This document shows, one piece after another, positions 45,226 through 57,393 of a stretch of 64,000 bases of DNA. Every line of letters starts with the position of its first letter. The first letter of the stretch is position 1. The translations under genes and the position numbers were made by a program. Source of the DNA: Chrysogorgia sp. JL179-B06 (lineage: Eukaryota > Cnidaria > Anthozoa > Scleralcyonacea > Chrysogorgiidae); NCBI GenBank assembly GCA_035772405.1, contig JAYKKM010000498.1, positions 430,001 to 494,000 of the forward strand. The letters run 5' to 3'. Under the pieces are notes generated by a model. The model saw only the letters and a list, made by a program, of their open reading frames with translations. It made no database searches and was not told the DNA's origin.

Positions 45226-45497
45226 TGTAGTTGCAACGTTACCTAAACGTTGTGCGAACGTTTCAATATAACGTTGTGTTGAGAGGTTAGCTCAACGTTT
45301 CAACAACGTTGTTCAAATGTTGAGATATGACGTTGCATTCCAACGTCGCCTGAACGTTGTTACAACGTTATAATATAAGGAATTGATCAGCGATTGTTAC
45401 CTAACATCGTGATAACGTTGTCTTGATGTTAGGTCTGACCTAACCTAACCACAACCTTCCTGCAACGTTGTGACAACGTTGTGTGTTAGCTGGGGTA
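45226..45497. repeat. AACGTT-rich palindromic repeat element, copy 3
   Basis: Dense AACGTT/ACGTTGT words. The right end CAACGTTGTGTGTTAGCTGG is the inverse of the left end of copy 1. It directly abuts the truncated integrase of the BEL element at 45498. Confidence 0.6.
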
Positions 45498-47540
45498 GGG
45501 GTCCAGCAAAATCGACACCGATGACTTGAAAGGCTGTTTGTCCTGTGGGCTGGCTAGGGCGACGGGCTGAAACAGTCTACAGCCATGGCACAGCTTCTTG
45601 GGTGTTTGGTCCTCCCATCGTCTAAGTCGTCTATGTAGATGCTACGCTCTATATCAGGTATTTGGGATACTCTTCACGACAGCTCTTCAGGTGCTGTTTG
45701 ATGACTCCCCCCAACAGAAAGGGTGAGGGAGCCAACCCGAACATGGCTCTGGTGAATTGCAACGTTTCTATTTGTCTTGACTGCAGATCCTTGAACCAGT
45801 GGAATCGTAAACTATCTCTGTCACCTTCCTTGATTCGCACTTGTAAGAATGCTTGCTGGATATCTCCTGCTATCCCGACTGGATGGAACTGACCACAAAC
45901 TAGGACTTCCCAAAGACGATTCTGTAGTGGTGGGCCAATCTCTAGGCACTCGTTGATGGATGGTGCATCTTGATGTGCTCTCGCCGAGGCGTCATACACC
46001 ACGTGTAACTTGGTACTCGTAGCTGATTCACGGATGACTGGTTTGTGTGGAAGATAGAACTCTACTCGCGTTGCTGGTACTTCAACTCTTTCTACCACAC
46101 CTTGTTCCAATTCATATTGGATGACCACGTTGTACTATTCAAGTTGCTTCGTTTTCTCTAGTTTGTAGACGAGGTTGTCTAGTGGATGGCCCGCTTTCCA
46201 AGCAAGGCGGGTTTTGTACCATCCCTCCGGGCAGTGCTTGAGTTGTTCTCAGAATTCTGCATGAACAGTTTTTTGGTCTCACGTCGGCGAATTTTCAAAC
46301 CCCAGCACGTCTAGGCGGCACAGTGCTTCGTAGTCAGCGAAAGATGTCTGTGAGAGGAACATTTTCCCAAGGTCCAACTCCTCAGCTCCAGATGAGATAA
46401 TGGTCCACCCGAATCTGGTATTTTCTGCAACTGGATCACCAATCTTGCCCACTTTCTGGCAGGTTCCAGTTTTGATTCTGGTGTAGTCGCTTGCCCCGAG
46501 GATAAGATGCACTGGTAACTTGGCTTTGCTGTCTTGGTCCTCCATCACCACACAAGTGCAAGTACTTGCACAGCATCTCTTTATATCCAGGATTATCCAG
46601 AATCAAAAGTTCATTGCGATCAACTTTCGTCACTTCAGTCTCAAGGGTGAAATCGCCTTTGATACTACGAACTTGTAGATGATAAATCTCGACTCTCTTC
46701 GTTGTGACGACAATCATCATCTCTATACGCCGAATTTCGGATTTCTCTGGTTGTACGTGTAGTTCTTGAAGTAACGCCGCTGACGCATAAGAACTTCCGG
46801 CACCGCACGACACTTTACGCCATTGACTCCCACCAGGACCACCGGATGACAAACGGCGACTGTCTCGTTTTTTGCTGTCAACATCTTGTCTTGGCTCACT
46901 TTATCAGAGGCGTGATATTTTCGTTGACATACGTGGCATACCGAACGACTTTTACATTCTGTGGCTCTGTGCTTGATTCCCGTGCAGTTAAAGCACAGAC
47001 GTTTCTTGCTGAGCTTCTTCTTTTGCTCTGGGAAGGTGGTAATCTTGTCGCAATTTGCAGACTTGTGGTTGGCGTCTCCCCAATAAACACATCCCTTTGT
47101 TTGATAGTCGCGGTCTTAAAAGCTTCGGTTGCGCAGATGATGATTCTAGTCTTGTGTTTCTTGGCTTTCCATAGGGTTGATGTCTTTCCATTTCTTCAGA
47201 GCCTCAAGAAGTTGTTTGAAATCCCACTCTTGCCAATTCTGCTGACCACTGACTAGATCGGCTTTTATACCTTTCAACTTGTCGATCACCCTTCTTACAT
47301 TACCCTTTACATATTCTTTCAAATAGGCGAACTTCGTGACCGGCGCTATGTCCGCTTGGTCAATCTCTGCTTCAAACTTATTCCAAAATGACAGCCACTG
47401 TTCGTACGTTCCGTTAAACTTCGTGATGGCCGCTTAGGCAAACTTCACTTGGTCCTTTTGAGTTGTCTTCGCAGTTGATACGGTGTTCGTTTGCTCAGCC
47501 TTTACGTTGAATGCCATTTGTAGCTCAAGTTTTGCATGCA
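45498..47540 (-). mobile_element. BEL/Pao LTR-retrotransposon remnant
   Basis: On the minus strand, in order: Gag-like region (47540-47230; FNGTYEQWLSFWNKFEAEID, LEALKKWK), zinc knuckles in split frames (47090-46900), protease (CGAGSSYASAALLQEL at about 46800, VHLILGASDYTRIKTG at about 46500, NTRFGWTIISSG), and RT (46128-45649; STKLHVVYDASARAHQDAPS, GIAGDIQQAFLQVRIKEGDR). A IYIDDL-like catalytic box follows in another frame at about 45640, then a jump straight to an integrase start (AFQVIGVDFAGPL) at 45510. RNase H and most of the integrase are missing and no LTRs were recognised. Dead element with multiple stops. Confidence 0.8.
45649..46551 (-). pseudogene. BEL protease end and reverse transcriptase
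   Basis: 46551-46279 gives the BEL-type aspartic protease tail with GASDYTRIKTG and GKIGDPVAENTRFGW. 46128-45649 gives the RT fingers and palm: RVEFYLPHKPVIRESATSTK, VYDASAR (motif A region), GDIQQAFLQ (catalytic Asp) and FTRAMFGLAPSPFLL (motif B). Frame changes lie between 46279 and 46140 and again near 45649. Confidence 0.75.
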
Positions 47541-47905
47541 GGGTTCGATTCCCGGTTGGGGATATATGTATTTGACAATATATATTGTATAAATGAGTAT
47601 GTTTTTGGACTTCTCCCATAAATAACGCTGTGTTGAGTTAATCTGCACGCGACGGCATTTTGAAAGTGTGCAAGAGATGAAGAGCTCAAAAGGAATTTTG
47701 GTCTTCAAACATTGTATCATGGGATACATTCCGGTCGCCCGGGACGGTTTCCGTATGATCGCACGTAATCATCTCAATCGTCCCGATAGAGCAGAGTTCT
47801 ATCCAGACGATCGCCTCGATCGTACCGGATCGTCCAGCAAGTGTTTCCATATAATCGCCTGGATCGCATGTACATTATTTCGGGCGATCGGTTATATGGA
47901 AACCA

Positions 47906-48030
47906 GCCTTTAGTGTTCTTAGTGTTCTCTGCGTTGTTAGTGTTCTTGGCGTTCTCTGCATTCTTAGTGTTCTCTGCGTGCATTCTTAGTGTTCTTAACA
48001 TTCGTGGTGTTCTCAATAGTGTTCTTGGCG
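47906..48030. repeat. Minisatellite-like TGTTCTTAG/TGTTCTCTG array
   Basis: About ten degenerate 9-18 bp units built on TTAGTGTTCT and CTGCGTTCTT. It is flanked at the left by GATCG-rich inverted sequence (47740-47900, CCATATAATCGCCTGG / GCGATCGGTTATATGG), which looks like one end of a small DNA transposon. Confidence 0.5.
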
Positions 48031-48059
48031 TATAACGGAACGGCCGATCGTCGAAATCC

Positions 48060-48650
48060 AATTGCTATCTTAGACATTTTGGTATGCAGTTCTGGAACAG
48101 GTTAATTTTATCCTTAAAGTTTTGCATGGCAATATAAAATCAATCAATATGTAAATTTAGAATAATTAGACCTGTTGAAGTGCGTGATACATGTTTGCGC
48201 ATGCAAGTCTGAACACACCACCACGTTTGTGCAAACTTTTATGCTAGTTTCTCTGAAGACGACCCGGGTAAACATAGTGAAAACTATAAAGTTAATTGAT
48301 TGAGGTTAATTTTAGATCAACTTTTTGTTGAACATGCTTAGAGCCTTCTTATCATCTTAGAGGATATCAAATCTCTTCTTTGATGTATACCACTCCCTGC
48401 AGGTGGGTTTTTTTCCCCAAGTACTACCTGCTAATAAGGTTATCTATAGACCTGTAATATTTATTTTCCTTTGATAGTTCAATAATTAAATACAATTAAT
48501 GCTTTGTTATGAATTTGTTTTACTTCAATGATTATAGTTGATTAGTAAGTTTATCATAATGAAAACAACGCGTCTAACGATTAACAAAAATAAACTTATT
48601 ACTGTCAAAGACAGGTTTGGAAAAATAGTCCACTTAACAAGTAAATACAA
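48060..48650. other. No gene seen
   Basis: AT-rich, with stops in all frames. It lies between the minisatellite and the candidate exon at 48660. Confidence 0.4.
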
Positions 48651-48659
48651 TATAAATGT

Positions 48660-48886
48660 TTAACGATGTAGTCTTTTTTTGTTGTGGATAACTTCTTGTT
48701 TCGAATGAGCATCCTCTAATCGATCTGCTGCGTTTTGTTTACGTTTCTGTGTCCGTTTCGTCTGGTCTGAAACTTCCATAGGAGGTGGCAGGGCGCATTT
48801 ACATTTTGATCGTTTGCTGTTTCTTCTGGGCACATCCCTTCCGTCTCCATCTTCAGTCGCGAACGGTTTCGAAATATCTGGGATAG
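48660..48886 (-). CDS. Candidate last exon of an unknown nuclear-type protein
   Basis: After a good acceptor (CCTTTCTCAG) at 48886 the minus strand is open for 74 codons to a TAA. It encodes IPDISKPFATEDGDGRDVP, a strongly basic RRNSKRSKCKCA, then QTKRTQKRKQNAADRLEDA. The basic runs suggest nuclear localisation. Family unknown. A weak open stretch at 49250-49560 on the same strand might hold an upstream exon, but it has a stop. Confidence 0.35.
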
Positions 48887-49599
48887 CTGAGAAAGGATTG
48901 AGCAGAAATATACGTTCGGTTAGTTGTCGGAATTAAATAATAAATGCTAAAACATCAATTTTGATGTCGTGATATTTGTGGAGGAGTTCTCACAAAAACT
49001 CATACACCAAAATAACTTAGCGTTTTGCGAATTTCTACCACCTGTTTACCAAGATTACCATGGCTAACACAATGGATAGTGGCGATTTGGCATAAGAGAA
49101 TGTTTTTGTCGCTTAGTCCATGATGAAGTCAGAAGATCGAACTGAGCAACTGATAAAAAACCCCGACACTCTGCTCATTATTTACAACTTTATCTCCGCT
49201 CTCTCAACCCTGCGGAAGGGATGGGTGGAAGAAAAGGCCCTGGGAACGAGGTTGCATATTTACTGTTTGTTTAGAATCGCTGACATAACCACCAGTAATG
49301 CGCACGTGCACCATCATCGTATCCCAACTTTCCCTCTTGCCAAGATGTGACGAACTGTCTCCTTGAATAACGAAGTCGGTATCACGATGCATCTTTTTGC
49401 CTCATTTCTCGTTTTTCGGATAATGAATAAGCGCCAGTACTTTGGAAAGTGCTGCAAACACTTCAGGCTTTCTCATTTTTGTCGTATCATGTGTATCAAC
49501 TTCAAAGCAACTCAATTGTTGTGATGTCATCCATGTTGGTTGAACTTTAACAATAGAATATCATTAACAATAGAATATCATCAACTTATTTTGTTTGTA

Positions 49600-51420
49600 G
49601 CACCAACATGCTGCCAAACGTTTGTCTAATGATCTCAAGGGATTGATTCCAAACCACCAATAATTAGGCTTCATATTTAGGCTTTATAACTTCGTTCTGA
49701 AGACAGTTCTTATTGCAAAATTCTGCCGCTAGTATGCATATATTGAAAATATTTATATGATTGCATAATTAATTTCTTTCCTTACCTCTGATGGACTTGC
49801 GTGTTCACATACTTTTGCAACAACATCACTAAGAGTTTCAAAAATGTTAACATAGCTGTATCATTTTCTTCCACATGGTTGGGCATTGTTTGTTGCTGCA
49901 GATTACTTCTTTTTAACTAAATTGTGAATAGCATTATTGAACAACTGTATCGGTTTCATTTATGATCATTAACAACATTTAGTACATACTCATGGCCGTG
50001 TTCTGTTGGTATGGTTATTCACAAGGTTATTATAGAAGTTATAAATGTTATATAGGACATTTATGTTTTACCTTATTCATAGCTTTTCATTGACTGGCAA
50101 AGTACTTCACAAATGCCTGAGCAATGAGTGCAATTTCTTTTGTTATTTATATTGGTATAACCAGTTCTTGTTGGTCTTCGTTTTGGTTTTTAAGATAATA
50201 TTCCATGCACGATAGTATGCCTGCGATCATTCAGTAAACAAATTTTAACCAAGTTATTTCAATTTTAGTGCATTTTAGGGGTGTTTTTCACATAAAAATA
50301 ATGAAGAAATATAAGGAAACAGCTTGACATTTGAGTTGCCCATAACTCTGCCACAAATTCCAAATGTTCAGGGTGACTGTTTAACTAAAAAGTGAAACTA
50401 ACTCAAATCAACGAAACAAGGATCTTGCGGTCTTTAGACAAATGTCGCTCAATATAACTTGTTCCTCTAGCTGTCTGTTCATTTCATTTACAAGCTCATC
50501 TGTGAACTGCATATAAATGGCTTGGGCATATTCGTCGAACGTATATGTTTGGGGTTGTTGGTGTAAATGGAAGAGTAAATTTCTGAAAGTTAAGAGTATC
50601 TTGTGAAAAATTAATGTACCAATAGTTATTGTTTCTTTATTATACGGAAATGGCTACTTCTGGTAAAATTTTACAATATGATATTAAAGTTAATTAATTT
50701 GTGGTCCGGATTTTGGCGTAAGCGCTAGAAAATAAGTTTCGTTTCACAACTCTTTAAACTAAAAAGAGTGCATATTTGAATATATGGTATTTTATAATAT
50801 GAAGTTTGGATGATAATACTTTCCAAGCAATGAAGGATGATGGCATTATGAATTCCCCATTCTTTGGAATGGCCTCATCAGAACTACATGCATACAGTAC
50901 CTTTATAAAATCTAAATCTAAGGATAGATCAGATTCATTCTATACACAACTTTATTATAATACTGTTAGTCCTACACTATACAGTATGCTAGTATAAGTG
51001 GCCACCAAAACTTTTGTGTGCATTGATACTATTATTAACAGTTTAAATTAGAAAGTATAAAGTTAAAATAACTATTCCATAATATCATGTAGTCACATAC
51101 ACGCTTCACAAAGGTTCAGATTGCTGCTGCTTTTGTTTGCAATTGCCATACTGTACTCTCTATGATAATCAGGCTAATTTAAATGCATAACTAACCCTTT
51201 GAAACCTTCACAGTCAAAACCAGCCACTTTCATTATTTTACTCTGTCTAATGCCAGACAAATTTGCTCAGTAAACAAGAGCCCCGAAGATGAAAAGCTTA
51301 GTATACAAAAAATAGTAATAAATTAGCAGCCATTCTTGCATAGTGCTGATACCAAGATTGGTTTGAGTTACTCACAGTATTTTGACATAGTGTACTAAAT
51401 TAACATGTTTGTTAAGACAG
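49600..51420. other. No gene seen
   Basis: AT-rich intergenic or intronic DNA. The short frame at 50806-50997 has no recognisable features. Confidence 0.4.
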
Positions 51421-51423
51421 TTT

Positions 51424-51830
51424 AATAATAATAATAAAGATGTATTAGGAGCATTATACAATAGTCTCAATGCTCTTACAACAATATATATATTCTTAAA
51501 GTTACTTTTAAAACTAATTACAGTTTCATTATAAGATAAAGCCTACTACATATATATATTAACACTATGAACAATAACTATTAATTTAAAAAAAGAAAAG
51601 TCTTAACTGCAGACTTAAAATTACTTAACATTTCAAAGCTTCTAATTTCCTGTGGTAATGAATTCCACAGTTTTGGCGCTGCAATCGAGAATGCTCTGTC
51701 TCCATGAGTCACCGTTTTGGATTTTGGCTCGAGAAGCAGATTTTGGTCAGATGATCTCAAAGTACGAGTAGGTTTATATTTAGTTAGCAAATCAGTAATA
51801 TAAACAGGCGCCTGGCCATCTTTCATTAGT
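51424..51830 (-). mobile_element. LINE 3' end (L2/CR1-like)
   Basis: An 81-codon minus frame with TRTLRSSDQNLLLEPKSKTV, FSIAAPKLWNSLPQEIRSFE and FKSAVKTFLFLN, the same C-terminal signature as the intact LINE at 57.4 kb. It ends at an AATAATAATAATAAAG tail near 51424. 5'-truncated. Confidence 0.75.
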
Positions 51831-52542
51831 ATCTTTCAGAAGTATCATTACCGTAGTATTGAATAGCTATGTTTATACTGCAAGCCTAGGGCTTCTGAAG
51901 TCAATCCCTAGGTAAAAGTGGGACACTTACATTGGTATAAGTCCAAAGTCATGCCTGCCAAAATGTAAGCCTAAGTGAGGCTCTTACTTCGTGTACCGGA
52001 CAGAATACCAGAATATTACATCATTGAAAGATTATGGTGTTAGAGTTTTTGTCCTCGTAAAGCTTCTGAATCCCGAGAAAATAACCTTGGACAAAAATTT
52101 GTGTTGTTTTAACGCAACTGTTTTCAGAGTGCAATTGTAAAAATAATGCTTTACGAATGAAAACATTATTAATTTGTTTTATAATATAACAAAGTAAATT
52201 ATTGAGATGTTATAATGTAAAGAAGGAAAATCAAATTGCCATGACTAAATTTTGATGAAGTCCAGGCACTTTGGCTGGCTAGAAACTAGCCTTATAACTA
52301 GTGGTTTCACATATACATGTATGTACACATCATCAGGTGGTTCCTCATTGTTGTTGTTACCCTTGGCGTGTGGCAGGTAGCATCCAGGCAGTGTCAATAA
52401 AACACAATACATCAGTGTAAGTAAATACTGTAAGTGTTAATATTTTAGCTAGGGACACCTCCACATAAGGTGTTACTAACTCACTCTGTCCCACCCATTC
52501 AGATGTCATCCTAACCCCTATTTTACTGAATTTATAAGTTTA

Positions 52543-52772
52543 CCCAGTATCATAGAAACTTTGAAAGAAACTGTTGATGAATTAAAGACAGTCTCCTTGC
52601 AGAAGTCACCAAGATCACCACATGCATCTGTTAACCAATCTCCAGCAGTGTCAAGATTTGTTCCAGCTATTTGAAAATCATCTTCAACCATGTCTGGATC
52701 ATCTTCCCCATTATCAGCACCAAGCTTTGCAGATGTTAATGAAGAAATGTCTGGACGTGACAGTACAACAGT
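52543..52772 (+). CDS. Candidate exon, coiled-coil then Ser/Pro-rich
   Basis: The plus strand reads ETLKETVDELKTVSLQ, KSPRSPHASVNQSPAVS, a TGA at about 52669, then SSSTMSGSSSPLSAPSFADV and ends at ACA|GTAAGT (52772). Codon content looks coding on both sides of the stop, so it is either a decayed exon or a sequence error. Another stretch (53050-53120) ending GTG|GTAAGT may be a following exon (KPCLDQAKVTALC). No family assigned. Confidence 0.3.
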
Positions 52773-53187
52773 AAGTTTACCTAAGTATAGTGACTGTGGT
52801 TTAGGACACAGACAGAGTGATTGTAAGTCAATGTCTTTAATTTTCATTGTTCTTGTTCTGCAAACAGTTTAGGGTATTTGTAAACTGTATAACTATTGCT
52901 AAATTAAACATTTGTAATTTACATTGGGATTCATCTGGGAATTTAGCATTCCACCATGCCAGAAGAAATTATTAGATGCCATTGGTGACATTACAACCTA
53001 CATATACTCCATGGAAATGCTATGGTCTCGAGACATTCCATGACTGGAAAAGTTTCAAATGCACAAAGATAAGGTAGCAAAACCCTGCCTTGATCAAGCA
53101 AAGGTAACAGCACTATGTGGTAAGTTAAATTTAGCATATTGAACTATTTGTTGAATAACACAGCTTTGCGATTGATAACGTTAGTAA

Positions 53188-54306
53188 TAGAGAGAATCGA
53201 TATACCGGATATACCGCTATTTTTTCAAATACCGGTATGGCGATATGAATAATTCCAAAAATACCGGTATACCGACATTTCGGTATTTTGCTGGCCACAT
53301 CGAATTGAAACGCTATTTCCAGTCGAAACTTGCCATGGGAAAATAATTCACAAATTTTAACATCTATATAATCACCAGTTAACCTACACAGATGGATCAA
53401 TCTTGTTACTTGAACGTACCTTCAGCTGCCTCATACCCAAAGTCTTTTACACATGCGATAATCGAGTGTTAAGCTTCGGATACATGGGCAATATTTCTCT
53501 TGCAACGGTGAAGCAATGGCAATAAAATGACAAGCTTAAGGGACTATTAAAGAGTTTGTTTTAGTATTACCTGTAACCTCGTCATTCACGTGAAGAAGCT
53601 GTGACTACTTACTAGGAAAAGTGTGTAGATTTCAGTGTGTGATTGTGTGTGACTATGTTGAAAACTGTGATTATAACGCAAATAAAATAGTTTAAAAAAC
53701 CGTGAATTTAGTGTTGGATAAAGCGAATCCCGACAGCCGTGAGGAAATATTGCTCGTGTAATCCGTGTATCCCATGCTTTATAATTGTGATTTTTCTTGG
53801 CTGTAAAAAAAAGGCGGCACAAACTGAAATAGTTTGTTGTGTTCGTGTATAAAGTTGAAATAACGAGGCTACGCAACTAACTCTGAAGAGTGTGAAGTTT
53901 GATTGTTTGACGAAAATCACGAAATGATATTTACGTTGATAGTTGATATTCACTTTATTTTAGAGTTTTTAGAGATACTCTACTAAAATACATATCCGAT
54001 CATCGGACATAATTATTTCAATGTTGATCTACAATTTATACGGAATTACATAATTTACTTTGTTACGTTGCAATATTGTGCTGTAGTTTGGAATGTTGCA
54101 CAGACTGGATTTGCACTTTTGCAGTCTATTAAATAATAGCCACGCACCATACCTTGAAACACTTGACAATGGATGTAATATAAATATTTTGGATGTAATA
54201 TCAATATTTAGTATTGAACTTGATTTTTCTCGAGGTTCAGTTCGAGTGTAATTTTTAAATGGTAAAAATGCCGATATACCGGTATTCGCGATACCGATTC
54301 TGTCTA
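53188..54306. mobile_element. 1,119-bp non-autonomous hAT element
   Basis: The ends TAGAGAGAATCGATAT and ATACCGATTCTGTCTA are inverted (two mismatches). GTTAGTAA is duplicated outside (53180-53187, 54307-54314). Subterminal ATACCGGTATACCG words occur near both ends. No transposase frame inside. Confidence 0.85.
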
Positions 54307-54888
54307 GTTAGTAAATTAATTGTGCACACATTATTCATGTTTCAGAACTAATCAAGGATGGATCTAGGATTTTTTGTGAGTAGTTTTCGAGCTCCATAGG
54401 CGCGAGAAACTTGTCAGCTAAAAATAAGCTTTACATAAGGGGAGGGTCACGAAAAATTGAGCATGGAATATTTCATTTGCACCAGCCCTCCCCCCCCCCC
54501 CTTTAATTAATGACCGGTCCTACCTGACTTGGTTTCCAAAATTGTGAAAACCAAGTTACAGTAAGATGTGAGGATATGCAGTGTTTCAATTCTATTTCAC
54601 AATCATCCTCCGAGAGAAACATGAAGAGAAAATTATGAATATCAATGATGCATGTTGGCACACCAATATAATTCTTATATATACTAGAAATACGTATAAG
54701 CAACAACCCCTCGCCCACTTGCTGTTTGAAATTTTTATAGCGTATAGTTGCTTACAGGGTAGTAATAGCTCATTCATTTGTCAGACTGAATAAATAATTT
54801 CCAGTGGACAATATTGCTGAAATCTTTGTATTGTCTGAATTTAATTGTTTCATAGAACATCAAACTAAATACATGAAGCCAAATCTTT

Positions 54889-54970
54889 TTTAATTTTTGG
54901 GTGCAGCAGCAGAATAGTGGAGTAAAGTCTACTGCTGTTTCTACCATCAATAACTAAGAAAGAAATTACT
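54889..54970 (-). repeat. Dispersed repeat family R1, copy C
   Basis: Inverted copy of 404-489: GTCTACTGCTGTTTCTACCA, then TAACTAAGAAAGAAATTAC. Confidence 0.6.
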
Positions 54971-55159
54971 TTTTTCACACTGTTGATGATTCATGAAACA
55001 GACATCAAAGGCTACTGAAACTTGAAGGAAGAATGTGCATCTTTATCATACAATGGCTGTGCCCTTTAAAAAAATCAAATAGGTGGTACATATAGTGCAA
55101 ATCTATAGGCTCCATTCAAATTGGATCCACAATTTGGACTACTGTGATGTCGAGCTGGC

Positions 55160-55440
55160 ATGGATGTGGATAGAACTTAATATTTGATGCTCTTGAGAGG
55201 TCTCAATGCAGGGCAGGGAAACTGATCATTCCTAACTCAAGACTTGAAACTGATCAGTTAATAGAAATCCTAGGATTGGTACCTTTTGTAATTAGAAGAA
55301 AGATACATTGTGTAATGCTGTTAAGAAATTATGAAAAGGCATTTTAACATCATATCTAAAGAACTATTTTCAATATCTCAATGAGTCTGTTCATCATACA
55401 TGTTGTAGCACCATAATCAATTGCCTTAATTGACAATAAT
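55160..55440 (+). mobile_element. Decayed LINE RT C-terminal scrap
   Basis: Plus strand ALERSQCRAGKLIIPNSRL, then IEILGLVPFVIRRKIHCVML and LLRNYEKAF, the 'RA..L...L.W.pl..RR' region after the RT core of non-LTR elements, with stops around it. Confidence 0.5.
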
Positions 55441-55780
55441 ATGTGCAGGATATATAACTTTTGAGTTAAAATGAGTTTTTGTAACATATTGTACTGTACA
55501 TTTTTTAATATATGTGTTTATATTTGTAATAACTTTAGTTTGTTACGAAACAATTAGAACCACCATATATTGATACCAGTGTTAGTATACATACCAGTAT
55601 ACAATACATGGACGTCAATTAAGCTATTAACTATGATTAAGCTCATATCCTCAGAAAAACTATACCCGGGCGAAAAAATTATAACCTTCTGATTGCTAGT
55701 GACTGCCTCTAACCATTGAGGCATCAAGAGTCAGATGGGAGAATGTTACAATGATGTACTGATTTGAATGATATAATTAT

Positions 55781-56161
55781 CAGGGCCGGATATAGATATG
55801 TGGAGGCCCTGGGCAGCCTTCAGTAGTGGAGGCCCCCCTCAAACTTAGAATACTAAAATGATGACAAAACATATTTACAGTCACCCATAAAGTATATTTT
55901 TCAAGTACTGATAATCTGAATAAAAATGTACATGTATAAACATCATGATCAATTTACATAAGAATCTGGTTCCTATGTTTCAAGTGTAAATAATCTGAAT
56001 AAGCTAACAGTAGATCTATAAACTGTATATACTACCATTCATGTAGGCACTCACAAATACATTTTTCCTTACAATTTTTCCCCATGAAAAATGTGGAAGC
56101 CCCCTGGTTGTTGAAGCCCCTGGGCAACTGCCCAGTCTTGCCCATTGGAAATCCGGCCCTG
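55781..56161. mobile_element. 381-bp hAT-type MITE
   Basis: CAGGGCCGGAT at the left and ATCCGGCCCTG at the right, flanked by ATAATTAT on both sides (55773-55780, 56162-56169). The GGCCCTGGGCAG / CTGGGCAACTGCCC words inside are also partly inverted. CAGGG ends and an 8-bp duplication are standard hAT features. Confidence 0.9.
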
Positions 56162-56169
56162 ATAATTAT

Positions 56170-56950
56170 ACTGCCTATGCGGCAGTCACTATATATCAGT
56201 AATGCACATAGGTATATACATATTTCAATTGAATCAGTACATCATTGTAACCTTCACTCTGCATCTGAGTCTTGGGTAGCTCGATGTCTGGGACTAAGAA
56301 TAATTTTTCTGAGAATATGAGCTTGCATAACAATCATCCATGTATCGTCTGTCTCATACTCCGACCTCTCCCTTATTCACTGCAGCAGTGTATATATTAA
56401 CACTGACAAGTATAGTACAGTACTGTAATGCTTATTTATGCTACAAAATTGTAGGCCAGGCCAAGGTTGTATAAACCCCAGTATAGTCTGCATGTTTTTG
56501 CACCCTACTAAACTACCAGTACTGTATAGGCCAATTCAAATTTTTAAATTGTTCCATGATAGGTACAAACTTTAAACTTGTACTACGATTGTGATTTTTC
56601 GTTGGCTTTCCAATGGTATATAGCATAAATCTCTCTATTAAGTATTTCAAAATGTATTTATTATGTACAACACTTAACATGACTAACATGTATAATGGTT
56701 GTTTTATTGAAGAGTACGATAAAAATGTTGTTCTGCGTACTGTGTAGGCACTAGGTAGTGTTAGAAATACATGTAAGAAAGCGTCTGTAAGAAGACTATT
56801 CAATTTCGAGCGAAAGCCCTTCAAACAGTGATTTCGTGATGTCTGATTGTTTTGTTTTTAGTCGCCATGATGCCATGCCAAAAGTGAAATGTTCCGACCA
56901 TGATATATTTTGAAATTCTTACTCTAATAACTCAATCTACATATCTAATG
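56170..56950. other. No gene seen
   Basis: Non-coding between the hAT MITE and the LINE. The short minus frame at 56824-56513 shows no family features. Confidence 0.4.
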
Positions 56951-57040
56951 AAAGCTTGATTAACAGCCTCGGACATACCTACAAAAATATTTTTGCAACT
57001 GATAGCTAACAGCTTGAAAAAAGCGACGAGGATTGGATTG

Positions 57041-57280
57041 ACAAACTCCGAGTAAATATTTTAGATATTCAGACGACGATATCTTTTGAACTACTAACTC
57101 TAGAAAATCATAATGATAATGACAATGAATTACATTTATATAGCGCATTTTTCATATGGATTGAAACTCCGAGTAATATTTTAGATATTCAGACGACGAT
57201 ATCTTTTGAACTACTAACTCTAGAAAATCATAATGATAATGACAATGAATTACATTTATATAGCGCATTTTTCATATGGA
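57041..57280. repeat. 120-bp tandem duplication at the 3' end of the LINE
   Basis: 57061-57160 is repeated without change at 57181-57280. The unit contains the LINE's last about 50 bp (GCGCTATATAAATGTAATTC on the minus strand) plus about 70 bp of adjoining sequence. Perfect identity suggests a recent duplication or a short second insertion of the LINE tail. Confidence 0.8.
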
Positions 57281-57393
57281 TATGTTCAAATGCGCTAATT
57301 ACAACAGTAGATAATATACAATTTATAAATGTTAGGATTATATAAAAACATGTTACAACAATAACTATTAAGTGGAACATGCACATGCATTAA

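Noticed and set aside
46846..47256. 136-codon plus-strand frame
   Set aside because: Shadow of the BEL Gag/zinc-knuckle region on the minus strand.
47510..47575. tRNA-like B-box GGGTTCGATTCCC with GTAGCTCAAG upstream
   Set aside because: A-box and B-box are too close together and no cloverleaf stems form; possibly a SINE scrap but not supportable.
52518..52847. 109-codon minus-strand frame
   Set aside because: The plus strand shows the more coding-like sequence and a good donor; the minus frame has no supporting features.
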